48,108 bases of DNA from the NCBI GenBank assembly GCA_947176605.1, contig CAMWRH010000017.1, positions 1 to 48,108 on the forward strand. The letters run 5' to 3'. Of the stretch, positions 1-7,523 are shown piece after piece. The stretch comes from an uncultured Porphyromonadaceae bacterium. GTDB lineage: Bacteria > Bacteroidota > Bacteroidia > Bacteroidales > Muribaculaceae. Numbering within the stretch: the first letter of the stretch is position 1; the number at the start of each line of letters is the position of its first letter. Both the position numbers and the translations under genes were made by a program. The notes under the pieces are model-generated. The model ran no database searches, was not told the origin of the DNA, and saw only the letters and a list, made by a program, of their open reading frames with translations.

Positions 1-284
1 CAGTTAGCGGCTTAGCCAAGGCTGAACAACCTCAAATTTTACCGAATCATTGTAAATTATAATGTCACTAAAATAAGGATTCCAGATAGCTCCGATAGGT
101 GAAATATCGCCTACTTACGGTGTTAATCTGCTCCTATTATATTAGGGTCAGCCGGTGGCTTATTTTAGAGACATTAATAGTAGCCCCTAACCGCGGAGCG
201 GTTACATGGCCTGTTAACCGTACCGGCTGCAAGGCGTAGCCGAAGCAGCCTGTGCGCGGTTAAAGACCACTCTCTCTCTCCTCT

Positions 285-301
285 TTGTCGCGGAGCGACA
301 A
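285..301. repeat. Hairpin, 7-bp stem, GGA triloop
   Basis: TTGTCGC-GGA-GCGACAA is a perfect 7-bp stem with a three-base loop. It shares the GCGGAGC core with the hairpin at 188-204, which suggests one repeat family. Confidence 0.75.
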
Positions 302-340
302 CACTATACGTCGAGGCGTGGACTGTAAATGTACCCCCTA

Positions 341-367
341 CCCCGCTGTCGCTTCGCGACAGCGGGG
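341..367. repeat. Perfect 12-bp hairpin with TTC triloop
   Basis: CCCCGCTGTCGC at 341-352 pairs perfectly with 356-367 around a TTC loop. The closing GC-TTC-GC resembles the very stable class of short-loop DNA hairpins. No T-run follows on either side, so it is not an ordinary intrinsic terminator. Confidence 0.8.
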
Positions 368-396
368 ATAGTAGAGAGGAGACATGTAGTCCGCGC

Positions 397-428
397 ACAT
401 ACAGCCTGGGCTCCGCCCAGCTGTATGT
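397..428. repeat. Hairpin with TCC triloop and one bulged base
   Basis: CTGGGC-TCC-GCCCAG forms the upper stem. It continues as ACATACAG pairing with CTGTATGT, with a single bulged C at 405. It has the same triloop style as its neighbours. Confidence 0.7.
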
Positions 429-709
429 ACGCTTAACAGGCCATGAAACCGCTCCGCGGTTATCGCTACGCCCCGCTGCCTGTCCGCCTTATTTTAGTGA
501 CATTAATATAAATTAGTGTTTCAGCACTATTCGCCGGTGCCCATAAGACAATTAATCAGTTACTTTGGCATCTATCCCGCGATGAAGGCATCGGCATGTC
601 CCTACGTTTTTGTTGATTTTTAGTTATTGTCTTAACGCACCACTAATTACTGTACAAAAGCAATGCCGGACATTCCCACTGCATAATCCGACGACATAGA
701 ACAAATACG

Positions 710-748
710 GCGGAGGTGCCTTTTGAAATCATTCAAAGACACCTCCGC
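710..748 (-). terminator. Hairpin terminator downstream of MBOAT gene
   Basis: GCGGAGGTG at 710-718 pairs with CACCTCCGC at 740-748, and a further TTTGAA/TTCAAA pairing closes the loop. It lies 50 bases past the stop of the acyltransferase gene. The following T-tract on the minus strand is weak. Confidence 0.6.
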
Positions 749-797
749 GAATTCTTATAACAGACAGTGCTGTATCGGATAAGTTGTGGATAATGGT

Positions 798-2294
798 TTA
801 GAACTGGAAGTAGATGAAGGGAGCTACTTCGGAGGTCATGAATTCTATTACGAGCTGCACGGCGATGATGAAGACTCCGAGCTTTATCACCCAGGGTGAA
901 CGCACGAAGAAGCGCTCCACTCCCCTACCCCACTTCTCGGGGAAGAAGTGGAAGAGTATCAGCAGGACCATCATGATACACCATTCCGGCCGAGCCTCGG
1001 CAAACTGCGGTATCTGATTCCATTGGAAGTCAACGAATATGTTGCGTATGATGAGTATGCTGTCGGAGAAGGAGGCTGCGCGGAAGAATACCCATAGCAA
1101 TGACACGTAGACAAACGTGAGCGCCCACGAGATGAAAATGGTGACGAAATTATCCGGTATCTTCTTCAGTATGGGTAAGGAGGCCTTGTGCACGGCAAGT
1201 CCCACTCCATGCATCGCACCCCAGAACACGAATTTCCATGCCGCACCATGCCACAGACCACCGATAAGCATCGTAAGGAAGTTGTTGAGGTAGGTGCGGA
1301 AGGTGCCTTTGCGGTTGCCGCCAAGGGGGATATAAAGGTAATCGCGAAGCCACGAGGAGAGCGAAATGTGCCAGCGACGCCAGAATTCGGTAAGGCTTCG
1401 GCTCTGATACGGGGCATTGAAGTTGATGCCGAGACGGAAACCCATGATCAGCGCCAGACCGATAGCCATATCCGAGTAACCGGAGAAGTCGCAATATATC
1501 TGCATCGTATAACCGAGGACTCCCATCAGCGTCTGCACCCCGGTGTAGAGTTGCGGATCGTTGAATATCAGGTCGTTGTATTGCGCTATATAGTCGGCGA
1601 TCAAGGCTTTCTTGACGATACCAATCACGATGAGCCACAGGCCGCCCCAGACCATGTCGGGTGTGGCGCGCTCATTCTTCTCAAGCTGAGGCAGGAAATA
1701 GTCGGCCCGCACTATGGGGCCGGCCACGAGTGCCGGGAAGAAGGAGAGGAAGAAGAGATAGTCGATCCATAGGCGCGTGGGGCGTATGCGCCCTTTATAT
1801 ACATCGACCACATAGGATATCGACTGGAAGGTATAGAAACTGATTCCCACGGGGAGTATCACGTCGAGGGGCTGGAAGTTGCCCTGCACCATCTGGTTCC
1901 AGTTCCATAGGAAGAAGTTGGCATATTTGAAATATCCCAGTATGGAGAGTGATATTACTATTGAGAGCCACATCCAGGCCTTGCGCCGCCCGCGGGTGGA
2001 GGCATGGCTGATACGCACGGATATCAGCCAATCGATCCACGATGTGGCGATAAGCATCAGGAAGAAAAGGCCGGATGATTTATAATAGAAGTATAGCGAG
2101 AAGAGCACGCTGAAGAATACCATCTTCCCCTTGCTCGACTTAAGCGCCACGTAAACGGGCAATATCAGTATGAAGAGCAGCCAGAACAGACCGCTTGAGA
2201 AGAGCATCGGGGCCGAGGGGTCGTAGGCAAGCAGCGACCAGACGTTTTTGGCTCCGAGGATGATGTGATGCTGCAACGTTTCAAAATCCACCAT
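798..2294 (-). CDS. MBOAT-family O-acyltransferase (AlgI-like)
   Basis: This is a 498-residue polytopic membrane protein of the AlgI/DltB branch of membrane-bound O-acyltransferases, which carry acyl groups (often acetyl) to extracytoplasmic glycans. Visible signatures are ILPVGISFYTFQSISY near residues 136-151, EFWRRWHISLSSWLRDYLYIPLGG (two adjoining blocks) near 293-316, and GGLWHGAAW near 335-343. His339 is the expected catalytic residue and a second His is at 352. The length fits the family. The start is ATG, and the gene lies 131 bases downstream of an SGNH esterase gene on the same strand. The pair resembles acetylation modules such as AlgI with AlgJ/AlgX. The acceptor polymer cannot be read from the sequence, and no glycosyltransferase is adjacent. 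Confidence 0.93.
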   Translation of the reverse strand: MVDFETLQHHIILGAKNVWSLLAYDPSAPMLFSSGLFWLLFILILPVYVALKSSKGKMVFFSVLFSLYFYYKSSGLFFLMLIATSWIDWLISVRISHASTRGRRKAWMWLSIVISLSILGYFKYANFFLWNWNQMVQGNFQPLDVILPVGISFYTFQSISYVVDVYKGRIRPTRLWIDYLFFLSFFPALVAGPIVRADYFLPQLEKNERATPDMVWGGLWLIVIGIVKKALIADYIAQYNDLIFNDPQLYTGVQTLMGVLGYTMQIYCDFSGYSDMAIGLALIMGFRLGINFNAPYQSRSLTEFWRRWHISLSSWLRDYLYIPLGGNRKGTFRTYLNNFLTMLIGGLWHGAAWKFVFWGAMHGVGLAVHKASLPILKKIPDNFVTIFISWALTFVYVSLLWVFFRAASFSDSILIIRNIFVDFQWNQIPQFAEARPEWCIMMVLLILFHFFPEKWGRGVERFFVRSPWVIKLGVFIIAVQLVIEFMTSEVAPFIYFQF

Positions 2295-2392
2295 AAGCAG
2301 TTGTGCAGATACAATCAGCGATGTGAGGTTATAAATGTTTCTTGATGTCGGGGGAGGGATAGCGGAGAAGAATGGTGCGCAGGCATTACGGC

Positions 2393-2416
2393 ATTACGGC
2401 ATTACGGCCATCCGGC
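2393..2416. repeat. Three tandem copies of an 8-bp unit
   Basis: The unit GCATTACG occurs three times in a row in the gap between the SGNH and MBOAT genes. It is most simply a slippage product. I see no promoter or hairpin built on it. Confidence 0.8.
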
Positions 2417-2425
2417 TGACGGCCG

Positions 2426-3220
2426 CTATTTGTCGGTGGCCTTCATATAACGGATGTTGGCATTTACCTTGCCAAGCTCCAGTGCCGGGGCATCAAGACG
2501 GATGGGATGCCCTGAATTGGGCATCCAGCGCGCTATGCTGTCAATCCAGAGAGCCGATGACTCGCGGGTGGGGTGTATGCCGTCTTTCTTGCGCTGGAAC
2601 TCCATCCCGGCGCTGCGGAAGTAGCTGCCGGGAGCACATGCGGCCTCAATCATGTCGTTGAGTCCTTCGTCTTCCTTCCAGTTGGGCGGGCCGATCCATA
2701 CGTAGGGGCGGTCGCCGACCTGCGCGATTATCGTGTCGACGAAATGACGGTGGGAGGCGGGGTTCTTGAGATACAGTTCGTTGGCTCCGAGCGAGATAAA
2801 CACGTAGGTGGCCTCAAATTCCTTTATAAATTCGGCCACATGGCCTGATTTGGCCCATTTCACGGTGCCGCTTGAGTCCCAGTTGACGGCATTGAAGACA
2901 TGGCCGTTGGCCTTGGCGTATTCCGCAAGACGCAGGGCGAGATTCATCGTCATGGAGTCGCCGATGAGCAGAATCGACTGCGGCGTGCTGTCGACTTCCA
3001 CCTTCCGTGCCAGCTGCTCTTCGCGCAATACCTGCAATATCGAGTCGGCCAATGCCGCCTCGCAGGCCTCGCGCTCAGGGTCGGCAAGGAGGGTCTCGGC
3101 GAAGGGGGCTTTGCGCACCGTATATTCGCCTACCTTTATGTCGTCGGCAAACGACATAAGTATAAAAACAATCAAGGATGTGGCCAGCAACAGCCACAAT
3201 CCTACATATCCTGATTTCAC
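2426..3220 (-). CDS. SGNH/GDSL-type esterase, membrane anchored
   Basis: This 264-residue protein has one N-terminal membrane segment (about residues 5-23) followed by an extracytoplasmic SGNH hydrolase fold. Family blocks are visible: GDS at 87-89 with nucleophile Ser89, GANE at 145-148 with the block-III Asn147, and DGIHPT from 213 with Asp213 and His216 completing the triad. Related proteins work as O-acetyltransferase or esterase partners of MBOAT proteins in polysaccharide acetylation, and the gene just downstream is an MBOAT. The start is GTG; no in-frame ATG lies between the upstream stop and this codon. A Bacteroidetes-type -7 box sits at 3349-3356, giving a leader of about 120 bases that can fold. 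The substrate is unknown. Confidence 0.88.
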   Translation of the reverse strand: MKSGYVGLWLLLATSLIVFILMSFADDIKVGEYTVRKAPFAETLLADPEREACEAALADSILQVLREEQLARKVEVDSTPQSILLIGDSMTMNLALRLAEYAKANGHVFNAVNWDSSGTVKWAKSGHVAEFIKEFEATYVFISLGANELYLKNPASHRHFVDTIIAQVGDRPYVWIGPPNWKEDEGLNDMIEAACAPGSYFRSAGMEFQRKKDGIHPTRESSALWIDSIARWMPNSGHPIRLDAPALELGKVNANIRYMKATDK

Positions 3221-3348
3221 TTTATTGTGTATGTATATAAGGTCCCGTTATGATGTGAGGCTCTTCATGGAGCCTTAGGTAGTAATCTTTTGCTGACAGC
3301 GCCCCGATGTGGAAATCACGCGGGACGCTGTCATGATTTTTCAAGCTG

Positions 3349-3356
3349 CAAATTTA
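3349..3356 (-). promoter_or_regulatory. Candidate -7 box for SGNH-MBOAT operon
   Basis: Read on the minus strand this is TAAATTTG, a full match to the Bacteroidetes -7 consensus TAnnTTTG. No good TTTG lies at the usual distance upstream, so strength is uncertain. The predicted leader contains stems TGACAGCG/CGCTGTCA (3294-3333) and GGCTC/GAGCC (3258-3273). Confidence 0.5.
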
Positions 3357-3424
3357 CTCTTTTTGCGGGAATTTACCTATAATCTCTAACATATTTTCAT
3401 ATGTCTATGTGACTTTTATATCTG

Positions 3425-3464
3425 CCGCCCCACTCGGCCGCTGTCATACGGCTGAGTGGGGCGG
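3425..3464 (-). terminator. Hairpin terminator after mutS2
   Basis: A 16-bp stem (3425-3440 with 3449-3464, one G-T pair) lies 24 bases past the mutS2 stop codon. It is followed on the minus strand by an A/T-rich stretch without a long T-run. It separates mutS2 from the SGNH promoter. Confidence 0.65.
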
Positions 3465-3487
3465 AGGATGCTGTGTGAAGGTGGTGA

Positions 3488-5980
3488 TCAGGCAAGGTCG
3501 ACCACCGTGATGCCGGCTCCGCCGAAGCGCACGTCTTCGTCGCGGAACGACACTACGTTGGGATTGGCCTGAAGCTGCTGCCGGATGAGGGTCTTGAGTA
3601 TCCCCTGCCCTGTGCCGTGGAGTATGCGGAGACGCGAGGCATTGAACTGCACTGCATCGTCGAGGAAGTACATCACGGCCTGCACCGCCTCGTCGCCACG
3701 CATTCCGCGCACGTCGATTTCGGTCTTGAAGTTGAGCTGGCGGGCGCGTGAGCTGTCGGATGTGGCGGAACTTACGCCGAGCACCTGTGTGCGGGCCGTG
3801 ACCTGCGGAGCCGACGAGGGTTGGAGCTTTTTGAGTTCCACCATCATGCGCAATGCGCCGAATGCAACTTCGGCTTTCTTCCCCTCCACGCGGATTACCT
3901 GACCCGCGACATTGCCATCCTTCATCTTCACATAATCTCCGGCGGCTATCTCGCGGCGTGTATCCACGGGAGCCTTCTTTTGCGATGCGGCCGGATTCTC
4001 ACGGCGCTGTCTGCTCTTGTGCTTGAGGTCCTTAAGGGGTTCGGGCACATTTTGCGACGTGCTCTCCGGTTCGGGGTCGACGACACTGCTGCGGTAGGCA
4101 TCGAAGTCGGCACGGATAGTGCGGGTCGCGTCTTTGGCGGCCTGGGCCTCGCGGATCTCGCGTATGGCCTTTTCGATGCGGGCGTTGGCGGTGGCGAGTA
4201 TCTCTTTGGCCTCGCGCCGGGCTTCGTGGAGTATAGCGTTGCGCTGCGACTTGAGGTCGTCGGCCTTGTCTTCGTATTTCGACAGGAGGTCGTCGAGACG
4301 GCTCTCTTTCTCTTTGATGCTCTGGCGCTTGTTGTTCCAATAGCGGCGGTCGCGGGCTATGTCGAGCAGGTATTTGTCGAGGTTTACGTAGTCGCTGCCT
4401 ACTATTTCCTGCGCTTTGGCTATGACGTCGCCGTCGAGTCCGATCTTGCGGGCTATCTCCACGGCAAACGAACTGCCCGGATTCCCCACCTCAAGCTGGA
4501 ATGCGGGCTGGAGATGCTGGCGGTCGTAGAGCATTGCGCCATTGATGAATCCTTCGGTCTCTCCGGCGAATGTCTTGAGGTTCTGGTAGTGGGTGGTGAT
4601 GATGCCTAAGCAGCGGGTGCGGGAGAGCTTGTCGAGGATGGCCTGTGCAAGGGCGCCGCCTATCTGCGGCTCGGTGCCTGAGCCCATCTCGTCGGCGAGT
4701 ATGAGGGTCTGCTTTGAGGTGTGCTGCAGAAAGTACTTCATGTTGCGCAGATGCGAGGAGTAGGTGGAGAGGTCGTTCTCGATCGATTGCTCATCGCCTA
4801 TATCCACGTAAATGTTGCGGAATATCCCCATGTGGGAGTTTTCGTAGACGGTGGGAAGCATGCCGCATTGCATCATGTACTGCACTACGCCTACGGTCTT
4901 GAGCGTCACTGATTTACCTCCGGCATTGGGTCCGGAGATAATCAGTATGCGGTGCTCGTTGTCGAGTGTGAGCGACAGGGGCACCACTTCCTTTCCCTGT
5001 GCGCGGAGTGAGAGAAGCAGCTGCGGATGCACGGCATGATACAGTTCGAGTGTACGCTCGCGCTCCAGAACGGGCATGCGCCCGTCGACTTCGCGGGCGA
5101 ACAGCGCTTTGGCGCGTATGAAGTCGAGCCGCGCCAGGATGCGGCACGACGCACCGATGGCTCCGGTGTGGGGACGCAACTGCGATGCCACACCTTTAAG
5201 TATCTCGATTTCCTCGCGCTGAGCCTCCATCTCGAGTTCACGGATACGGTTGCCGGCCTCTACGACTTCAAGGGGCTCGATGAATACGGTCTTGCCCGTG
5301 GCCGAGGCATCGTGCACGATTCCTGCCAGAGAGCGTTTTTTCCCGGCCTCGATGGGTATTACCATGCGTCCGTCGCGCACGGCGGGAGAAGTGTCGCGGT
5401 CGATAAGCCCTTCGGCCACGGCGCGGTCGAGCACCCGGCGCATGGTTTTTGACAGGGAGCCGGAGGCGGCGCGAAGCTGGCGGCGCAGTTCGTAGAGACG
5501 GTCGGATGCCGTATCCTTCACTTCGCCGAATTTATTGACCACTCGGCCGATTACGGCTATAAGGTCGGGGAATGCCTCCAGTCGCGCGGCGACTTCGGCC
5601 AGCGCGGGGAATGATTCCGGCTCATCGCCATCATCGCCGCCGGCGGGGCGGCTGAAGAATGCCTTGACTTCGGCCGCCTGCGCCATGGTGAGCATCAGGG
5701 CATAAAGCTGGCGGGCCGAAAGGTAGTTACCCTCCGCCTTGAGCTGCGAAAGAGAGGAGGCCGTGTCGCCTACGTCGCGCAGCGGCAGGTCGAGCGAGCC
5801 ATTGATGATGCGGAGCATCTCGTCGGTCTGACAGAGATGCCGCCTTACGGTGTCATAATCATCGGAGAATGTCATCGACTCGGCTTCCTCGGCCGACAGC
5901 GAACCGGAACATTTATCGATCACCGCACGGCGGATTTTGTCGAATCCAATTTTACTTTCAAAAGACGAAGGGTAAATCAT
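3488..5980 (-). CDS. mutS2: MutS2 ATPase with Smr nuclease domain
   Basis: MutS2 proteins lack the mismatch-recognition domain of MutS. They are linked to suppression of recombination and, in some bacteria, to rescue of collided ribosomes. The predicted protein has 830 residues, a little above the usual size of about 780-800. It shows a Walker A motif GPNAGGKS near 350-357, Walker B TLILADEMGSGTEP near 425-438, a charged coiled-coil region near 500-640, and a C-terminal Smr domain (about the last 75 residues) with IDVRGMRG and HGTGQG. I place the start at the ATG giving MIYPSSFESKIGF, where family similarity begins; the open frame continues 12 codons upstream to 6016 with a sequence unlike the family. 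An 89-residue DNA-binding-like gene lies 165 bases upstream on the same strand. Confidence 0.95.
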   Translation of the reverse strand: MIYPSSFESKIGFDKIRRAVIDKCSGSLSAEEAESMTFSDDYDTVRRHLCQTDEMLRIINGSLDLPLRDVGDTASSLSQLKAEGNYLSARQLYALMLTMAQAAEVKAFFSRPAGGDDGDEPESFPALAEVAARLEAFPDLIAVIGRVVNKFGEVKDTASDRLYELRRQLRAASGSLSKTMRRVLDRAVAEGLIDRDTSPAVRDGRMVIPIEAGKKRSLAGIVHDASATGKTVFIEPLEVVEAGNRIRELEMEAQREEIEILKGVASQLRPHTGAIGASCRILARLDFIRAKALFAREVDGRMPVLERERTLELYHAVHPQLLLSLRAQGKEVVPLSLTLDNEHRILIISGPNAGGKSVTLKTVGVVQYMMQCGMLPTVYENSHMGIFRNIYVDIGDEQSIENDLSTYSSHLRNMKYFLQHTSKQTLILADEMGSGTEPQIGGALAQAILDKLSRTRCLGIITTHYQNLKTFAGETEGFINGAMLYDRQHLQPAFQLEVGNPGSSFAVEIARKIGLDGDVIAKAQEIVGSDYVNLDKYLLDIARDRRYWNNKRQSIKEKESRLDDLLSKYEDKADDLKSQRNAILHEARREAKEILATANARIEKAIREIREAQAAKDATRTIRADFDAYRSSVVDPEPESTSQNVPEPLKDLKHKSRQRRENPAASQKKAPVDTRREIAAGDYVKMKDGNVAGQVIRVEGKKAEVAFGALRMMVELKKLQPSSAPQVTARTQVLGVSSATSDSSRARQLNFKTEIDVRGMRGDEAVQAVMYFLDDAVQFNASRLRILHGTGQGILKTLIRQQLQANPNVVSFRDEDVRFGGAGITVVDLA

Positions 5981-6145
5981 AATGATATAAGATACGCAGA
6001 AAAGTCCCTGCGACATAGCCGCAGGGACCGGAAGACCTCCTTGGGGTCTGAGTACGTTGTTGCATCGGCGGCGCCGGAAGAGCCATATGTCATGTCACCC
6101 TTACGCGGCAGAGACCGCCCTTACTCGAGTTGCAGCCGGGAGCGG

Positions 6146-6415
6146 TCACTCCTGGGGAGCTTTCTCCTTCTCCTCTTCGAGGATTTTGATGGCCATGTCG
6201 TAGATTGTAGTGTCATCAAGCACTACAAGGCCACCATCGGGTCCCGGCTCGATGTGCATGCCGATGTTTTTGCCAAACTGGTAGTTGACGCCACCGAAGT
6301 AGTTGCGCACTGTCTGCACTGTGAGGTTCAGCTCATCTGCGATGCGATGGGTCGAGCCATCGGGCAAGCTGTCTTTAAGACGACGAAGCTCGTTGAAGGT
6401 GATTGTCTTGCTCAT
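6146..6415 (-). CDS. Small putative DNA-binding protein, 89 aa
   Basis: I do not recognise a named family with certainty. The 89-residue product starts MSKTITFNELRRLKDSLPDG. Residues about 20-40 (HRIADELNLTVQTVRNYFGG) read like a helix-turn-helix with a second helix that would sit on DNA, and the tail is acidic and Lys-rich. Small proteins of this look are common in Bacteroidales, usually as one-gene units. The open frame extends 18 codons further upstream, but the ATG at 6415 follows an A-rich AAAGAGAATC leader and begins the compact domain. The gene lies between batE and mutS2, with 220 bases upstream and 165 downstream. The target sites and function are unknown. Confidence 0.75.
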   Translation of the reverse strand: MSKTITFNELRRLKDSLPDGSTHRIADELNLTVQTVRNYFGGVNYQFGKNIGMHIEPGPDGGLVVLDDTTIYDMAIKILEEEKEKAPQE

Positions 6416-6635
6416 ATGATTCTCTTTTTGATAATATTGCTGTGTCTTTAGGCAAGCGATTTTTTGCATTTCCTCTTGCAGTTGCTAAATTACGCAATAT
6501 TACTGTTATTCGCAAAATTTTTGTAAAAAAAATTGTGTGTTATACAACATACTATCCTTTTGAACTTTTTCGCAGCTGCCGTTTCGGCCCCGTGTGCGCT
6601 GCCGACAAGTGTAGCCCCCCATGTCTGAATGAGGC

Positions 6636-7523
6636 TCATATCACCTCTACGGCATCAGCCGGGAGCCAACCTATGTTGTTGTGGTTCAGCTCCACTTTAT
6701 ACCATGCGGGCTCGCCTTCGGTGTTGAGTTCGGTGTCGAGTATGCGGAATTTGGTGCCACGGTGAAGCGGGAAGCCTACAGTCGGGGCATCTGCAGCAGG
6801 CTCGGCTCCGAGAGTGACCTTAAACTGCACCAGCACCGCCTCATCCTTGCTCTCGAAATGGGATGCGGCCATTTCGGCGAACACTATGAATACCACCGTG
6901 AAGAACAGGAAGGCCAATGCACTGAAGAATCCGAATTTCCGCACATACACATTGCGGCTGAAAAGATATGCGGCAAGTGTAAGCACGAGCAGTATGAAGG
7001 CTATCACGGCCAGTCGCGCCCAGGAATCGGAGGAGGAGTCGATGCTTATCTTGCGGTTGACCTTGCCGAAGAATCCTTCGGCATCGGGAGCCACATCCCC
7101 TTTCTTACCTTTGAGTTCGGCTTTGTTGGCATCGGTGATGCGGGTCGAAAGGTAGGCTATGTTCTGGTTGATGTATGATGAGGAGGGGTCAAGACGTTTG
7201 GCACGCTCGAGGTATAGGCGCGCTTCTCCTTCGTGGCCCATGCGGTAGCAGGCATTGCCTAAATTGTAGAGAAGGGATGCGGAGGGTCCGATGGCGTCGA
7301 GCACCTCGGTGTAAAGCCCGGCGGCCTTCTCGAATTCTCCTTTTGAATATGCCGAGTCTGCCTCAGCCACCATCTTCGCGGCATCCTGCTGTGAAAGCTC
7401 CGGGGTATGGGCGGCTGTCATGACGGGGGCTGCCGAATCTTCGGATGCCGCATATAGAGTCGACACATTGGCCGACACGAGCACCGTCAGCGCAATTATC
7501 ATGTATTTAAATGATCGGGTCAT
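6636..7523 (-). CDS. batE: BatE: TPR and SH3-like protein
   Basis: This is the last gene of the Bacteroides aerotolerance operon. The 295-residue product has a signal-like N-terminus (about 1-25), TPR repeats near 45-115 for protein contacts, two membrane segments near 165-225, and a C-terminal SH3-like domain ending GWLPADAVEVI. The start is set at the ATG of MTRSFKYMIIALTV, which overlaps the end of batD by 17 bases and so points to translational coupling. A longer open frame up to 7679 lies inside batD and is not a plausible extension. The role of Bat proteins is still debated: aerotolerance in B. fragilis, envelope or stress functions elsewhere. Confidence 0.9.
   Translation of the reverse strand: MTRSFKYMIIALTVLVSANVSTLYAASEDSAAPVMTAAHTPELSQQDAAKMVAEADSAYSKGEFEKAAGLYTEVLDAIGPSASLLYNLGNACYRMGHEGEARLYLERAKRLDPSSSYINQNIAYLSTRITDANKAELKGKKGDVAPDAEGFFGKVNRKISIDSSSDSWARLAVIAFILLVLTLAAYLFSRNVYVRKFGFFSALAFLFFTVVFIVFAEMAASHFESKDEAVLVQFKVTLGAEPAADAPTVGFPLHRGTKFRILDTELNTEGEPAWYKVELNHNNIGWLPADAVEVI

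Larger units (their letters stand above)
188..462. repeat. Inner 30-bp inverted repeat enclosing triloop hairpins
   Basis: 188-217 and 433-462 are reverse complements with one mismatch. Each arm contains its own small hairpin with stem AACCGC and loop GGA (or TCC on the other arm). The 215 bases between carry more hairpins of the same style, at 285-301, 341-367 and 397-428. The DNA could form a large cruciform or, if transcribed, a multi-branched RNA. Confidence 0.7.
60..505. repeat. 19-bp inverted repeats bounding a 446-bp segment
   Basis: TAATGTCACTAAAATAAGG at 60-78 is the exact reverse complement of 487-505. A third copy, in the same orientation as the right one and with one internal mismatch over 21 bp, lies at 159-179 (right-hand counterpart 489-509). 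The arrangement fits the ends of a small non-coding mobile element, the sites of an invertible segment, or repeated units of a larger array. No transposase or recombinase gene lies in the window and I see no convincing target-site duplication, so the class is undecided. Confidence 0.65.
1..797. other. Gene-free left edge: nested repeats and hairpins
   Basis: I see no credible coding region here; the only open frame (174-398, minus) runs through palindromes and resembles nothing. The stretch holds a 19-bp inverted repeat at 60-78 and 487-505, a near copy at 159-179, an inner 30-bp inverted repeat at 188-217 and 433-462, several GC-rich triloop hairpins between them, and a hairpin terminator at 710-748 beyond the downstream end of the acyltransferase gene. 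The rest (506-709) is AT-rich with no feature I recognise. The first 60 bases may be the edge of a neighbouring locus cut by the window. Confidence 0.7.

Noticed and set aside
174-398. 74-codon frame in the left-edge repeats
   Set aside because: It is made of palindromes and short repeats; no protein-like composition.
1188-1772. Plus-strand frame of 194 codons inside the MBOAT gene
   Set aside because: It is antisense to a well-supported membrane protein gene, has no family look, and follows from the codon bias of the real gene.
5981-6016. N-terminal extension of mutS2
   Set aside because: The twelve extra residues are not family-like and the internal ATG starts the conserved N-terminus.
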